NCBI GenBank assembly: GCA_020847395.1
Contig: JADLCD010000079.1
Span: forward strand, 1-64,000
DNA: 64,000 nt
DNA from: Chitinophagaceae bacterium
GTDB lineage: Bacteria; Bacteroidota; Bacteroidia; Chitinophagales; Chitinophagaceae
Direction of reading: 5' to 3'
The position numbers were made by a program, and so were the translations under genes. Shown here piece after piece: positions 1 to 6,982 of this stretch (the first letter of the stretch is position 1; the number at the start of each line of letters is the position of its first letter). The notes beneath the pieces were generated by a model, which saw nothing but the letters and a program-made list of their open reading frames with translations, did not search any database and was not told where the DNA came from.

Positions 1-656
1 GCGCAAGCGTCTCGCTTGTGCCGGTTAACCACTAATAACTGCAATTAATTTCCGAAGTTTGGTAATAGTTTTTACATTTATTAATGAGCCGTAAATACAA
101 GTTTGGAGATAATGATAAACTATATTTTATCAGTTTTGCGGTAGTATATTGGATTGATCTGTTTATCCGGAATGAATACAAAGAGATAATGCCGGAGAGC
201 TGGCGTTTCTGCCAGAAGGAGAAAGATTTAGAAATATATGGATGGTGCATAATGACAAGTCATGTACATATGATTATTGGTAGCAGGGGTAGGGCACTGG
301 ATAAAATTGTTGGGGAGATGAAGCGTTTTACCTCCCGGAGTTTAAGAAAAGAAATAGGTGAACATTCAGGAGAAAGCCGAAGGGAGTGGATGATATGGAT
401 GATGCGTTGTGCCGGCATTAAAAATGGTAATAACAATGATTGGCAATTATGGCAGCAACATAACAAACCATTAGAGATAGTAAATATTGAGATGTTTCAT
501 CAAAAGCTTGAATACATTCATATAAATCCTGTCGAGGCAGGGTTTATAGAGAACCCAGAGGATTATCTTTATAGTAGTGCGAGAGATTTTTATGGCAAGA
601 AAGGATTGATTGAATTATGCTACGTAGTATAAATGGCACAAGCGAGACGCTTGCGC
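1..656 (+). mobile_element. RAYT element: REP-associated transposase gene between inverted palindromic ends
   Basis: The first 22 bases and bases 635-656 are perfect inverted copies of each other. Each is itself an imperfect hairpin (GCGCAAGCG, a TCT-type loop, CGCTTGTGC). Between them lies one Y1-transposase gene. This is the layout of a REP-associated tyrosine transposase unit, whose enzymes recognise such hairpins. The left end coincides with the window edge, so an extra base or flanking REP could lie outside. A 145-bp copy of the left end recurs at 2435-2579 in the same orientation. Whether the unit still moves is unknown, but the intact gene and intact ends are compatible with activity. 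Confidence 0.8.
84..632 (+). CDS. REP-associated tyrosine transposase (Y1_Tnp / RAYT)
   Basis: A 182-residue protein of the Y1 (HUH-type) transposase superfamily in its RAYT branch. The N-terminal strand carries YFISFAVVYWIDLF. The HUH metal site is S-H-V-H-M near residues 59-63. The nucleophile Tyr falls in the helix around E-Y-I-H-I-N-P-V-E-A-G (about residues 152-162), a hallmark of RAYT proteins, followed by W/Y-S-S-A. Length is normal for the family. Such enzymes cut and join single-stranded REP hairpins, and matching hairpins flank the gene here. Start ATG at 84; the truncated second copy at 2435 has GTG at the same place. The gene is low in G+C, like the accessory genes that follow. 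Confidence 0.85.
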   Translation: MSRKYKFGDNDKLYFISFAVVYWIDLFIRNEYKEIMPESWRFCQKEKDLEIYGWCIMTSHVHMIIGSRGRALDKIVGEMKRFTSRSLRKEIGEHSGESRREWMIWMMRCAGIKNGNNNDWQLWQQHNKPLEIVNIEMFHQKLEYIHINPVEAGFIENPEDYLYSSARDFYGKKGLIELCYVV

Positions 657-868
657 CTGCACGGGGGGTTAAAGAATATAATGAGCTTACAGGCAGGTTA
701 AAACGCATAGAAGACCAACAGACAAAAAAAGTATTTGACTATAGTTTGCTAACCAATGAAGAACTATTACAATTAATACAATTACTTGAAAAATGCGTGG
801 TTAATAGCAGTATGTCAAGTATGAAGTCAGTTTATACATCTGATTTAGAAATAGAAGATAAACCATGA
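617..868 (+). CDS. Small hypothetical protein overlapping the RAYT 3' end
   Basis: An 83-codon frame whose only upstream ATG lies inside the last codons of the transposase, so its first 20 residues simply read through the right-hand palindrome. From about residue 24 the sequence looks like a real protein: a charged helix followed by a Leu-rich helix (TNEELLQLIQLLEKC). The likeliest explanation is the 3' part of a small gene whose original start was displaced by the RAYT insertion, but a genuine overlapping gene cannot be excluded. No family recognised. Confidence 0.35.
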   Translation: MLRSINGTSETLAPARGVKEYNELTGRLKRIEDQQTKKVFDYSLLTNEELLQLIQLLEKCVVNSSMSSMKSVYTSDLEIEDKP

Positions 869-1067
869 TTGACCTAAAAACTGCACCGTTGTTTGAACAC
901 ATAAAATGTCCGCTACACCAATGCACATTTTTTTGTCGGTAATATTAAGAAATGCCTTAAAGCAATCTGTAATAAGACATAAAGTGACCTTATATAGCAT
1001 TAATAAAAGCCTCTTCTATTGGTGATTATTTAGACCCTGAGTAACTTGCAGTCTTAAATAATAAAGT

Positions 1068-1319
1068 ATGCAAAAGGCAATTTTTACATATAGATACTTT
1101 AAGTATCTATTCAGGTTTGAATATTGTGAACCAGATATTCATTATTCAGTTTTCCACGTTTCAGATGACAATAAATACTACCCTCCCTACCGAATGGAAA
1201 AAAATAAAGCTGGAAATTGGGTTTTCGTTCCCAATAGCGATCATGAGCAAATACCTGATTCTGTTCTGACCCTGGAAAACTCTTTTTCTGAAAGGATAAA
1301 AGAAGAAGAATCAAAATAA
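1068..1319 (+). CDS. Small hypothetical protein
   Basis: An 83-residue soluble protein rich in aromatic residues (YRYFKYLFRFEY, then YYPPYRMEK) with an acidic/basic C-terminus. ATG start. No signal peptide or membrane segment, and no family recognised. It lies in the AT-rich accessory segment between the two RAYT copies, 75 bp upstream of the membrane protein, and may share its transcript. Confidence 0.5.
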   Translation: MQKAIFTYRYFKYLFRFEYCEPDIHYSVFHVSDDNKYYPPYRMEKNKAGNWVFVPNSDHEQIPDSVLTLENSFSERIKEEESK

Positions 1320-1394
1320 AGGCAGATTAATTTCTATTGAAATTAAGTATCTTCAAAGGGTTACAAAAATTCCTAAACCAAAGATTGTAAACCA

Positions 1395-2273
1395 TTGGAA
1401 AAGATACAAGACTTCTTTAAGCATGTCGGGGAAAGATTACGTAATCCTTTTTTATTCTCCTATTTGATAACATGGTTGATTGCTAATTATAAAATTATTG
1501 TTGGATTATTCTTTTACACCTCTTATGGACTTAAAGATGATGGTTATAAGTCATACTTTGACTTAATTGATAAGACCAAAAATTGGTGGACTTGCTTATG
1601 GATACCTTTGATTGGTGCAGTTCTTTACACTTTTATTATACCACTGTTAAGGATAGCTATTCAATTATTTTACACTTGGATTAACCAATGGCAAGAAAAA
1701 AAGACTCTAAAAATATTAGGTAATGGTAGTATCAGTACTAAGAAATATATAATACTCAGGGAGAATTATAAAGAATCCGAGAAAAGACTACAGAACATTG
1801 TAGATGATGATATAAAATTCATGAGCGAAAGGACTAAGCTACACACTCAAGTCCAGGAACTAACTAATTCACTTAATAAAACCAATGCTCAACTAATAGG
1901 AGTTCAAGAAAAAGCTAGCCAATTAGATATTATTAAAAGAAATACAGACGTTTCTTTTTTGCATGGAACTTGGAACGGAGCTTTTATAGCAGAAAATTTT
2001 TCAGTTAATAATGAAATAGAATTTGATATAAATCTTCAAAAAGAGGAACTTAGGTTAAAGCTAACAGGAATAATATTTCCTAATCCGTTTGCTATAACAA
2101 AACTAATGAGATCAGATAGAACAATCTTTTTAGAATTAATGGCATTACAACCTGCAAGGCTTCCTGAACAAATCAGTCAGTATATAGTTTTTGAAATGCT
2201 ACATGAGCATCATCTTAAAGGCATCGGTTTTAATAGAGTGACATTTGATTTACAAAAAATACCTAAAGAATAA
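1395..2273 (+). CDS. Two-TM membrane protein with coiled coil and C-terminal beta-rich domain
   Basis: A 292-residue protein starting at TTG (no in-frame ATG fits; the N-terminal EKIQDFFKHVGERLRNPF block looks conserved). Two hydrophobic helices lie at about residues 19-43 and 69-100. A Lys/Glu-rich coiled-coil stretch follows (about 110-185). The C-terminal domain (about 193-290) opens with an H-G-T-W-N-G turn, is rich in predicted strands and reads like a small barrel. I do not recognise a named family with confidence. The order 2TM, linker, GxWxG barrel resembles the 2TM-beta effectors of some nucleotide-signalling defence systems, but no cyclase gene is nearby. Function unknown; the mobile setting fits an accessory or defence role (inference). 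Confidence 0.6.
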   Translation: MEKIQDFFKHVGERLRNPFLFSYLITWLIANYKIIVGLFFYTSYGLKDDGYKSYFDLIDKTKNWWTCLWIPLIGAVLYTFIIPLLRIAIQLFYTWINQWQEKKTLKILGNGSISTKKYIILRENYKESEKRLQNIVDDDIKFMSERTKLHTQVQELTNSLNKTNAQLIGVQEKASQLDIIKRNTDVSFLHGTWNGAFIAENFSVNNEIEFDINLQKEELRLKLTGIIFPNPFAITKLMRSDRTIFLELMALQPARLPEQISQYIVFEMLHEHHLKGIGFNRVTFDLQKIPKE

Positions 2274-2281
2274 TTAATCGT

Positions 2282-2413
2282 TCAACTTTCTCTTGCTTTT
2301 AAGTAATTAATAAAAGCAGAACAAGACACAAGCATAAATTTGGCATCTTCAAAAGTTACAGATATATCATCCCCATATAGTCCAAGCATATAAGCTAATG
2401 GAATAAAGGCATG
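2282..2413 (-). pseudogene. 3' remnant of an unidentified gene cut off at the second RAYT fragment
   Basis: On the minus strand an open frame of about 43 codons ends at TGA (2282-2284) and reads as a plausible protein C-terminus (AYMLGLYGDDISVTFEDAKF, then a Cys/Ala helix ending KARES). Upstream it meets a stop at 2414-2416 with no start codon, about 20 bp before the palindrome at 2435. The 5' part has therefore been lost, probably when the RAYT fragment arrived. Family not recognised. It converges tail to tail on the membrane protein gene with an 8-bp gap. Confidence 0.4.
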
Positions 2414-2434
2414 TTAAAAATCGTCAGGAACCAG

Positions 2435-2579
2435 GCGCAAGCGTCTCGCTTGTGCCGGGTAACCACTAATAACTGCAATTAATTTCCGAAGTTTGGTAAT
2501 AGTTTTTACATTTATTAGTGAGCCGTAAATACAAGTTTGGAGATAATGATAAACTATATTTTATCAGTTTTGCGGTAGT
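2435..2579 (+). mobile_element. Truncated second RAYT copy (left end and first 21 codons)
   Basis: These 145 bases match 1-145 with only two substitutions and no gaps. The similarity stops abruptly after GCGGTAGT. One of the two changes turns the transposase ATG into GTG (position 2518); the other is in the 5' spacer (T to G at the equivalent of base 25). The right end and the rest of the gene are missing. The copy is in direct orientation relative to the first, so the two bracket the 1.8-kb accessory segment. Confidence 0.9.
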
Positions 2580-2654
2580 CAATCTGCTTGTCATTTGATT
2601 GTCAATTAAAGCAGTAGAAAGTGTAGAAAAGTGAGGTTTTTTGACAAACTTAAA

Positions 2655-2692
2655 AATAAAAAAGCTTTGTAAATCAATGACTTACAAAGCTT
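2655..2692 (-). terminator. Rho-independent terminator of tRNA-Leu
   Basis: A perfect 11-bp inverted repeat (AAGCTTTGTAA at 2662-2672, complement at 2682-2692, 9-nt loop). On the minus strand it is followed by a T-rich tract (TTTTTTATTTTTA). It starts 6 bp beyond the tRNA 3' end. Confidence 0.8.
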
Positions 2693-2697
2693 AAATG

Positions 2698-2781
2698 TGC
2701 CCGAGACTGGATTTGAACCAGCACGCCGTTGCCAGCGCTACCACCTCAAAGTAGTGCGTCTACCAATTTCGCCACCCGGGC
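2698..2781 (-). tRNA. tRNA-Leu (anticodon GAG)
   Basis: Read on the minus strand this folds as a class II tRNA. The acceptor stem is GCCCGGG pairing with CTCGGGC (one G-U). The D arm carries GGCGAAATTGGTAGACGC. The anticodon stem CTACT/GGTAG closes the loop TTGAGGT, which places GAG at the anticodon. There is a variable arm (GCGCTGGCAACGGCG) and a T arm with GGTTCAAATCC. The CCA end is not encoded. It reads the CUC/CUU leucine codons. Confidence 0.93.
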
Positions 2782-2851
2782 ATCGCTTTACTTTTGGGGA
2801 GGGCAAATGTAAGGCATTTACAAATACCTCTGAAATTTCCCCGGGAGAATA

Positions 2852-3583
2852 TTATTGCCCTATTCCCAATAACTCTACATCAAAAATCAGCATAGAACCA
2901 CCGGGAATGGTACTACCTGAGCCCTGTTCACCATAACCTAAAGTATAGGGAATGTAAAATTTGAATCTTGATCCTACAGGCATCAACTGCACACCTTCAG
3001 TCCAACCCCTGATAACCTGGTTAAGTCCGAAGGAAATTGCTTCTCCCCTGTCTCTTGAACTATCGAATTTTTTTCCGTTAATAAGAAATCCTTCATAATG
3101 CACTTTTACAGTACTGGTATCAGAAGGTTTTGGACCATCACCCATTTTTATTACTTCATACTGAAGCCCGCTGGGCGTTACTTTTACGCCTTCTCTTTTT
3201 TTATTTTCTGCAAGAAATTTTTCTCCTTCAGCAATAGTAGCTTCAGATTTTTTGTGCATAAAAGCCTGCAATTGTTCTCTTACCGTCATATCGCATTGTT
3301 GATTGTTAAGTAATGTATTTTTTCCGCGCAGCACATCTTCAAAGCCTTTATTCATTAAGGCATAATTAATTTTTTCTACTCCCTGGGCTTTAAAAAAAGT
3401 GGCGTCAAGCACACCGAGCGCATAACTCAAACTGTCTAATGATGTATTCAACACTACGCCACCCGTAGTAGTAGCCGTGTTTTTTTGCATTGTCGCCGGC
3501 TTCTTTTTTACTGCCGGTTTGGTTTGAGCCTGGCTATTAAAACATACAGCACATAAAAGCACAATAACAATATTTTTTTTCAT
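2852..3583 (-). CDS. FKBP-type peptidyl-prolyl isomerase, exported
   Basis: A 243-residue exported isomerase. An N-terminal signal peptide (MKKNIVIVLLCAVCFNSQAQ) is followed by a basic Pro/Thr linker, an N-terminal dimerisation-like region (LDSLSYALGVLDATFF through the EKFLAENKKREG helix) and a C-terminal FKBP domain with VHYEGFLINGKKFDSS, GWTEGVQLMPVGSRFKFYIP and Y-G-E-Q-G. This is the FkpA/Mip layout, so it probably assists folding in the periplasm. The ATG at 3583 is preferred over an upstream one at 3616, because it begins the signal peptide and avoids overlap with the ABC ATPase ending at 3609. Probably co-transcribed with that ATPase. Confidence 0.85.
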   Translation of the reverse strand: MKKNIVIVLLCAVCFNSQAQTKPAVKKKPATMQKNTATTTGGVVLNTSLDSLSYALGVLDATFFKAQGVEKINYALMNKGFEDVLRGKNTLLNNQQCDMTVREQLQAFMHKKSEATIAEGEKFLAENKKREGVKVTPSGLQYEVIKMGDGPKPSDTSTVKVHYEGFLINGKKFDSSRDRGEAISFGLNQVIRGWTEGVQLMPVGSRFKFYIPYTLGYGEQGSGSTIPGGSMLIFDVELLGIGQ

Positions 3584-3608
3584 TTGAATGGAATTTATAA
3601 AACAAGAT

Positions 3609-4367
3609 TTATTCACTTCTTAATGCATGACCGGTGAGGTTAATAAATACATCTTCCAGGTTAGCCTGTTTTACTTCTTTGGGCCGCTCAAAGCCTGTAG
3701 CTACCAGGTCATCTATCAGTTGGTCCGGAGAGTTAAGGGCAATAATTTTTCCTTCGTTCATAATAGCAACTCTGTCGCACAATATTTCTGCTTCGTCCAT
3801 ATAGTGCGTGGTAATAATAATAGTTGTTCCTTTTGCGCGGATATCCCTTATCAAATCCCAAAGGTTTCTTCTTGCCTGCGGATCTAAGCCGGTAGTAGGC
3901 TCATCAAGAAAAATAATTTTGGGTTTATTTATAATAGTGGTAGCAATAGAAAAACGCTGCTTTTGACCGCCGCTCAATTCTTTAAACTTATTCCTGGCCT
4001 TATCTTCAAGATTTACCAGCTTCAATAAAGCAATAGCATCTACCGGTTCATTATACAAACCACTAAACAGGTTAATCAGTTCTGCGAGGTTAAGCCCCGG
4101 ATAAAAACCTGATGTTTGCAGTTGTACGCCAATAACCTGTTTTATTTTATCTACATTTTTATCAATATTATATCCTGCCACCATTACTTCGCCGCTGGTT
4201 TTATTGCGCAGCGTTTCTATAATTTCAAGCGTGGTTGATTTGCCGGCGCCGTTTGGACCCAGCAAACCAAAAATCTCTCCTTCCTGCACTTCAAAGCTGA
4301 TGCCTTTTACAGCTTCAAAACTGCCATAGTTTTTTACAAGATTTTTTACTGATATTATTGCAGACAT
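3609..4367 (-). CDS. ABC transporter ATP-binding protein
   Basis: A 252-residue ABC ATPase of the drug/multidrug-export (CcmA/DrrA-like) class. It has Walker A GPNGAGKST (37-45), the signature LSGGQ (131-135), Walker B IIFLDEP (151-157), the D-loop GLDPQ and the switch His in TTHYMDEAE. The tail carries LEDVFINLTG, typical of ATPases paired with ABC-2 permeases. No permease gene is adjacent, so the partner must lie elsewhere. ATG at 4367 is preferred to a TTG three codons upstream. The FKBP gene follows 25 bp downstream. Confidence 0.88.
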   Translation of the reverse strand: MSAIISVKNLVKNYGSFEAVKGISFEVQEGEIFGLLGPNGAGKSTTLEIIETLRNKTSGEVMVAGYNIDKNVDKIKQVIGVQLQTSGFYPGLNLAELINLFSGLYNEPVDAIALLKLVNLEDKARNKFKELSGGQKQRFSIATTIINKPKIIFLDEPTTGLDPQARRNLWDLIRDIRAKGTTIIITTHYMDEAEILCDRVAIMNEGKIIALNSPDQLIDDLVATGFERPKEVKQANLEDVFINLTGHALRSE

Positions 4368-4448
4368 GGGCGGCAAGTTAATGCAGATATAGCTTATGGC
4401 AAATTAATAATATTGGTGTTTGCGCATCCTAAACGTTAATCTTCCCGC

Positions 4449-4456
4449 TATATTTG
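4449..4456 (+). promoter_or_regulatory. Bacteroidota -7 box upstream of lysC
   Basis: TATATTTG matches the Bacteroidota TAnnTTTG consensus, 28 bp before the lysC ATG. No well-spaced -33 TTTG is evident (a GTTTG lies about 26 bp upstream), so the call rests on the -7 box alone. Confidence 0.4.
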
Positions 4457-4484
4457 CCAATTGTATTAAAGTATTTATTAAGGT

Positions 4485-5747
4485 ATGAAAGTATTTAAGT
4501 TTGGCGGAGCGAGTGTAAACAGCGTGGAGCGTATTCAGCAATTACCCGGTATTCTTAAGTTATATGAAGGAGAAAAAAAAGTAGTGGTTATTTCGGCCAT
4601 GGGCAAAACCACCAATGCGCTTGAAAAAGTAGCGGAAGCTTTTTTCAATAACCAGAAAGATACCGCCCTTCAATTGTTTGAACATATTAAAACACAACAT
4701 CTCAATACTGCCAAATATCTTCTCATAACCACCTACAACGAAACTTATAAAAAGCTTGAACAGCTTTTTACCGAAATAGAATGGGCATTGCACGATAAAC
4801 CGGTAAGAGAATATGATTATTATTATGACCAGATTGTTTGCTCAGGCGAATTGTTTTCAACCGCTATCATAAGTGCATATCTCAATGAAAAAAAGATTGG
4901 GAATACCTGGATTGATGTTCGTGATATTTTTAGAACGAATGATAATTTCAGGGAAGCAGTTATTGATTGGCCTATAACAAACAATAATGTGCAACAACAG
5001 GTTAAACCTGCGTTTAAAGATTATGAAATAGTAGTTACGCAGGGTTTTATTGGTGCTACGGATGAAAATGAAAGCACCACATTGGGGCGTGAGGGAAGCG
5101 ATTATACTGCTGCTGTTTTTGCAAATATGCTGGATGCTGAAAGTGTGATAATCTGGAAAGATGTAGACGGTGTAATGAATGCCGATCCAAAAATATTTCC
5201 TTCTGCCAAAGTGATAAGCGAGTTGAATTATGATGAAGTAATTGAAATGGCATATTACGGAGCGCAGGTTATTCATCCCAAAACAATTAAACCATTACAG
5301 AATAAAGGAATACCGTTATTGGTAAAATGTTTTCTTAACCCTGCGTTGCCCGGCACTGTTATCCATGATAAAAACATAAAGCATTTACCTCCTATTATAG
5401 TGCTGAAAAATAACCAGGCATTGCTGCATCTTCATTCAAAAGATTTTTCTTTTGTGGGAGAATATGAAATGTCGCGGCTATACCATCTGTTTGTTGAAAA
5501 CAAAATCACACCTAATCTTACACAAACAGGCGCCGTAAGCCTTATGATTTCTACAGATGATAAAAATGAAAAGACAGACCAGCTTGCCGGCAAAGCAACT
5601 GAATTGTTTGATGTGCAGATGGAAAAAGGATTAACACTTCTGACCATCCGCCACTATACAGAAGACCTGTTATCGGAACTTACACAGGAAAAGCAAATTG
5701 TATTAAAGCAACAATCTCCCGAAACCGTGCAGGTATTGATGCGATAG
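4485..5747 (+). CDS. lysC: Aspartate kinase, monofunctional
   Basis: A 420-residue aspartokinase that phosphorylates L-aspartate, the first step to lysine, threonine, methionine and diaminopimelate. The N-terminal KFGGAS nucleotide loop (residues 5-10), the FIGATDENESTTLGREGSDY substrate and ATP loop, and WKDVDGVMNADP are all present. The C-terminal 130 residues form the ACT regulatory region (LHLHSKDFSFVGEYEM, then QTGAVSLMIS). The protein is about the usual length. A second, bifunctional aspartokinase/homoserine dehydrogenase is encoded at 52626-55070; this copy is probably the lysine/cell-wall isozyme (inference). Monocistronic, divergent from the ABC gene. Confidence 0.9.
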   Translation: MKVFKFGGASVNSVERIQQLPGILKLYEGEKKVVVISAMGKTTNALEKVAEAFFNNQKDTALQLFEHIKTQHLNTAKYLLITTYNETYKKLEQLFTEIEWALHDKPVREYDYYYDQIVCSGELFSTAIISAYLNEKKIGNTWIDVRDIFRTNDNFREAVIDWPITNNNVQQQVKPAFKDYEIVVTQGFIGATDENESTTLGREGSDYTAAVFANMLDAESVIIWKDVDGVMNADPKIFPSAKVISELNYDEVIEMAYYGAQVIHPKTIKPLQNKGIPLLVKCFLNPALPGTVIHDKNIKHLPPIIVLKNNQALLHLHSKDFSFVGEYEMSRLYHLFVENKITPNLTQTGAVSLMISTDDKNEKTDQLAGKATELFDVQMEKGLTLLTIRHYTEDLLSELTQEKQIVLKQQSPETVQVLMR

Positions 5748-5762
5748 TACAGTGCCATTTTC

Positions 5763-5818
5763 ACATTCCCACATTCTCACATTCCCACATTTCCTCATTC
5801 GCACATTCCCCATTCACA
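5763..5818. repeat. Degenerate 8-nt-register array (ACATTCCC type)
   Basis: Seven consecutive octamers in unbroken register: ACATTCCC, ACATTCTC, ACATTCCC, ACATTTCC, TCATTCGC, ACATTCCC, CATTCACA. They fill the gap between the convergent lysC and GH20 genes and run into the last codon of the GH20 gene. Confidence 0.8.
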
Positions 5819-6926
5819 ACTTCCCTATCTCTCCAAACAACTGCTTAAAGCACTCCGTTTGTGTGTTATTGCCACCTGAAGGGTCTTTAGTGTTATTATA
5901 GTACGAACGTAAAAAAGAACTGTTAGGCGACCATACGGTTTGCAGCATGCCGTAAAATCTTGGTTTAAGCTGGTCTGTAGCAGTATTCCTGAAATTTAGC
6001 ATGTCATTTAACTGCGCAACAGCAATAGCAGGATTTCTCCACGGGCAGGTTACTACTTTAAATCCTTTCATGGCAAAGTATACTGCTGATTTATCGGCAC
6101 GTTCATAATGCCAGTCGCAAATAATAATATCCTTTGGCACAAGATCAATAGAAGCATGTGTATTATTCCGGCTTGCTTCCCACATACCCATACCCGTTGT
6201 GTAGCCATCAAGCATCCTGTCGCCCCATATCCATAATGTTTTGTTAGATTCTGAAAGATGATCTCTTATCTTTTTTACCTCACCGGCAAACAAAACCGCT
6301 TTATCTTTTTTGCGACATCTTGGGCATTTGGAATCTCCAATATAAAACACTTCATCCATGCCTGCATGAAAATCATTTGTTTCAAAAGCGGTACAAATTT
6401 CATCAACCAATGCAAATACTATTTTGTGCACTTTAGGATGAAGCGGGCAATAGCTCTTACAATACAAGCTATCCGCATTTGGCCATTCATATTTCTCAGG
6501 CATTTTTACCCGTGGTGTTTCATCAAACTCCGGGTATACTTTAAGCAAATTATATGTTTTATTAGCCCATGATTGATGACCGAGAAGGTTAATTTGCGGT
6601 ATAATTTTAATGTTGCTATTCCTGCATGCGGCAACCATTTTTTTTACATCATCGGCAGATAGCGCAATGCTGTCTCTTAATTCAGGGTGGCTTGTAAACT
6701 GGTAATTAAAGTCAACTCGTAAAATCAAAGTATTCACTTTGCGGGGCGCAAGTTCATTATTAATAAATGTAACAAATGAATCAACTCCGGAAGGTAATGG
6801 CGCGGCTATACACAATCCGCGAATGGGTAATACACTATCAATGTTATTTTGAGCGAATAAATATTGGAGCCCTGTACCTACCAGGTAAAGAAGCAATAAT
6901 TGTACTTTAAAAAAAACTTTACTCAT
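5814..6926 (-). CDS. Glycoside hydrolase family 20-like protein, exported
   Basis: A 370-residue TIM-barrel protein with an N-terminal signal peptide (ends about AQN, residue 27). The segment H-A-G-M-D-E at 187-192 corresponds to the GH20 hexosaminidase signature H-x-G-x-D-E, where Asp191 orients the substrate N-acetyl group and Glu192 is the acid/base. NFNYQ-like strands, GHQSW and WGDRML fit the later barrel strands. It is shorter than full GH20 enzymes and lacks the usual N-terminal GH20b domain. Two Cys pairs (YCKSYC, SKCPRCRK) are unusual. Probably a periplasmic beta-N-acetylhexosaminidase or a relative of altered specificity. It stands alone, upstream of nothing in the same direction. 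Confidence 0.7.
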   Translation of the reverse strand: MSKVFFKVQLLLLYLVGTGLQYLFAQNNIDSVLPIRGLCIAAPLPSGVDSFVTFINNELAPRKVNTLILRVDFNYQFTSHPELRDSIALSADDVKKMVAACRNSNIKIIPQINLLGHQSWANKTYNLLKVYPEFDETPRVKMPEKYEWPNADSLYCKSYCPLHPKVHKIVFALVDEICTAFETNDFHAGMDEVFYIGDSKCPRCRKKDKAVLFAGEVKKIRDHLSESNKTLWIWGDRMLDGYTTGMGMWEASRNNTHASIDLVPKDIIICDWHYERADKSAVYFAMKGFKVVTCPWRNPAIAVAQLNDMLNFRNTATDQLKPRFYGMLQTVWSPNSSFLRSYYNNTKDPSGGNNTQTECFKQLFGEIGKL

Positions 6927-6982
6927 AAATATTAATATATCAAGTTATATAATAGATACCATTTAAAAAAATCCTTATGTCT

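Noticed and set aside
2698-2781. tRNA-Leu as an integration site with att duplication
   Set aside because: The tRNA 3' end is not repeated anywhere else in the window and no integrase is present.
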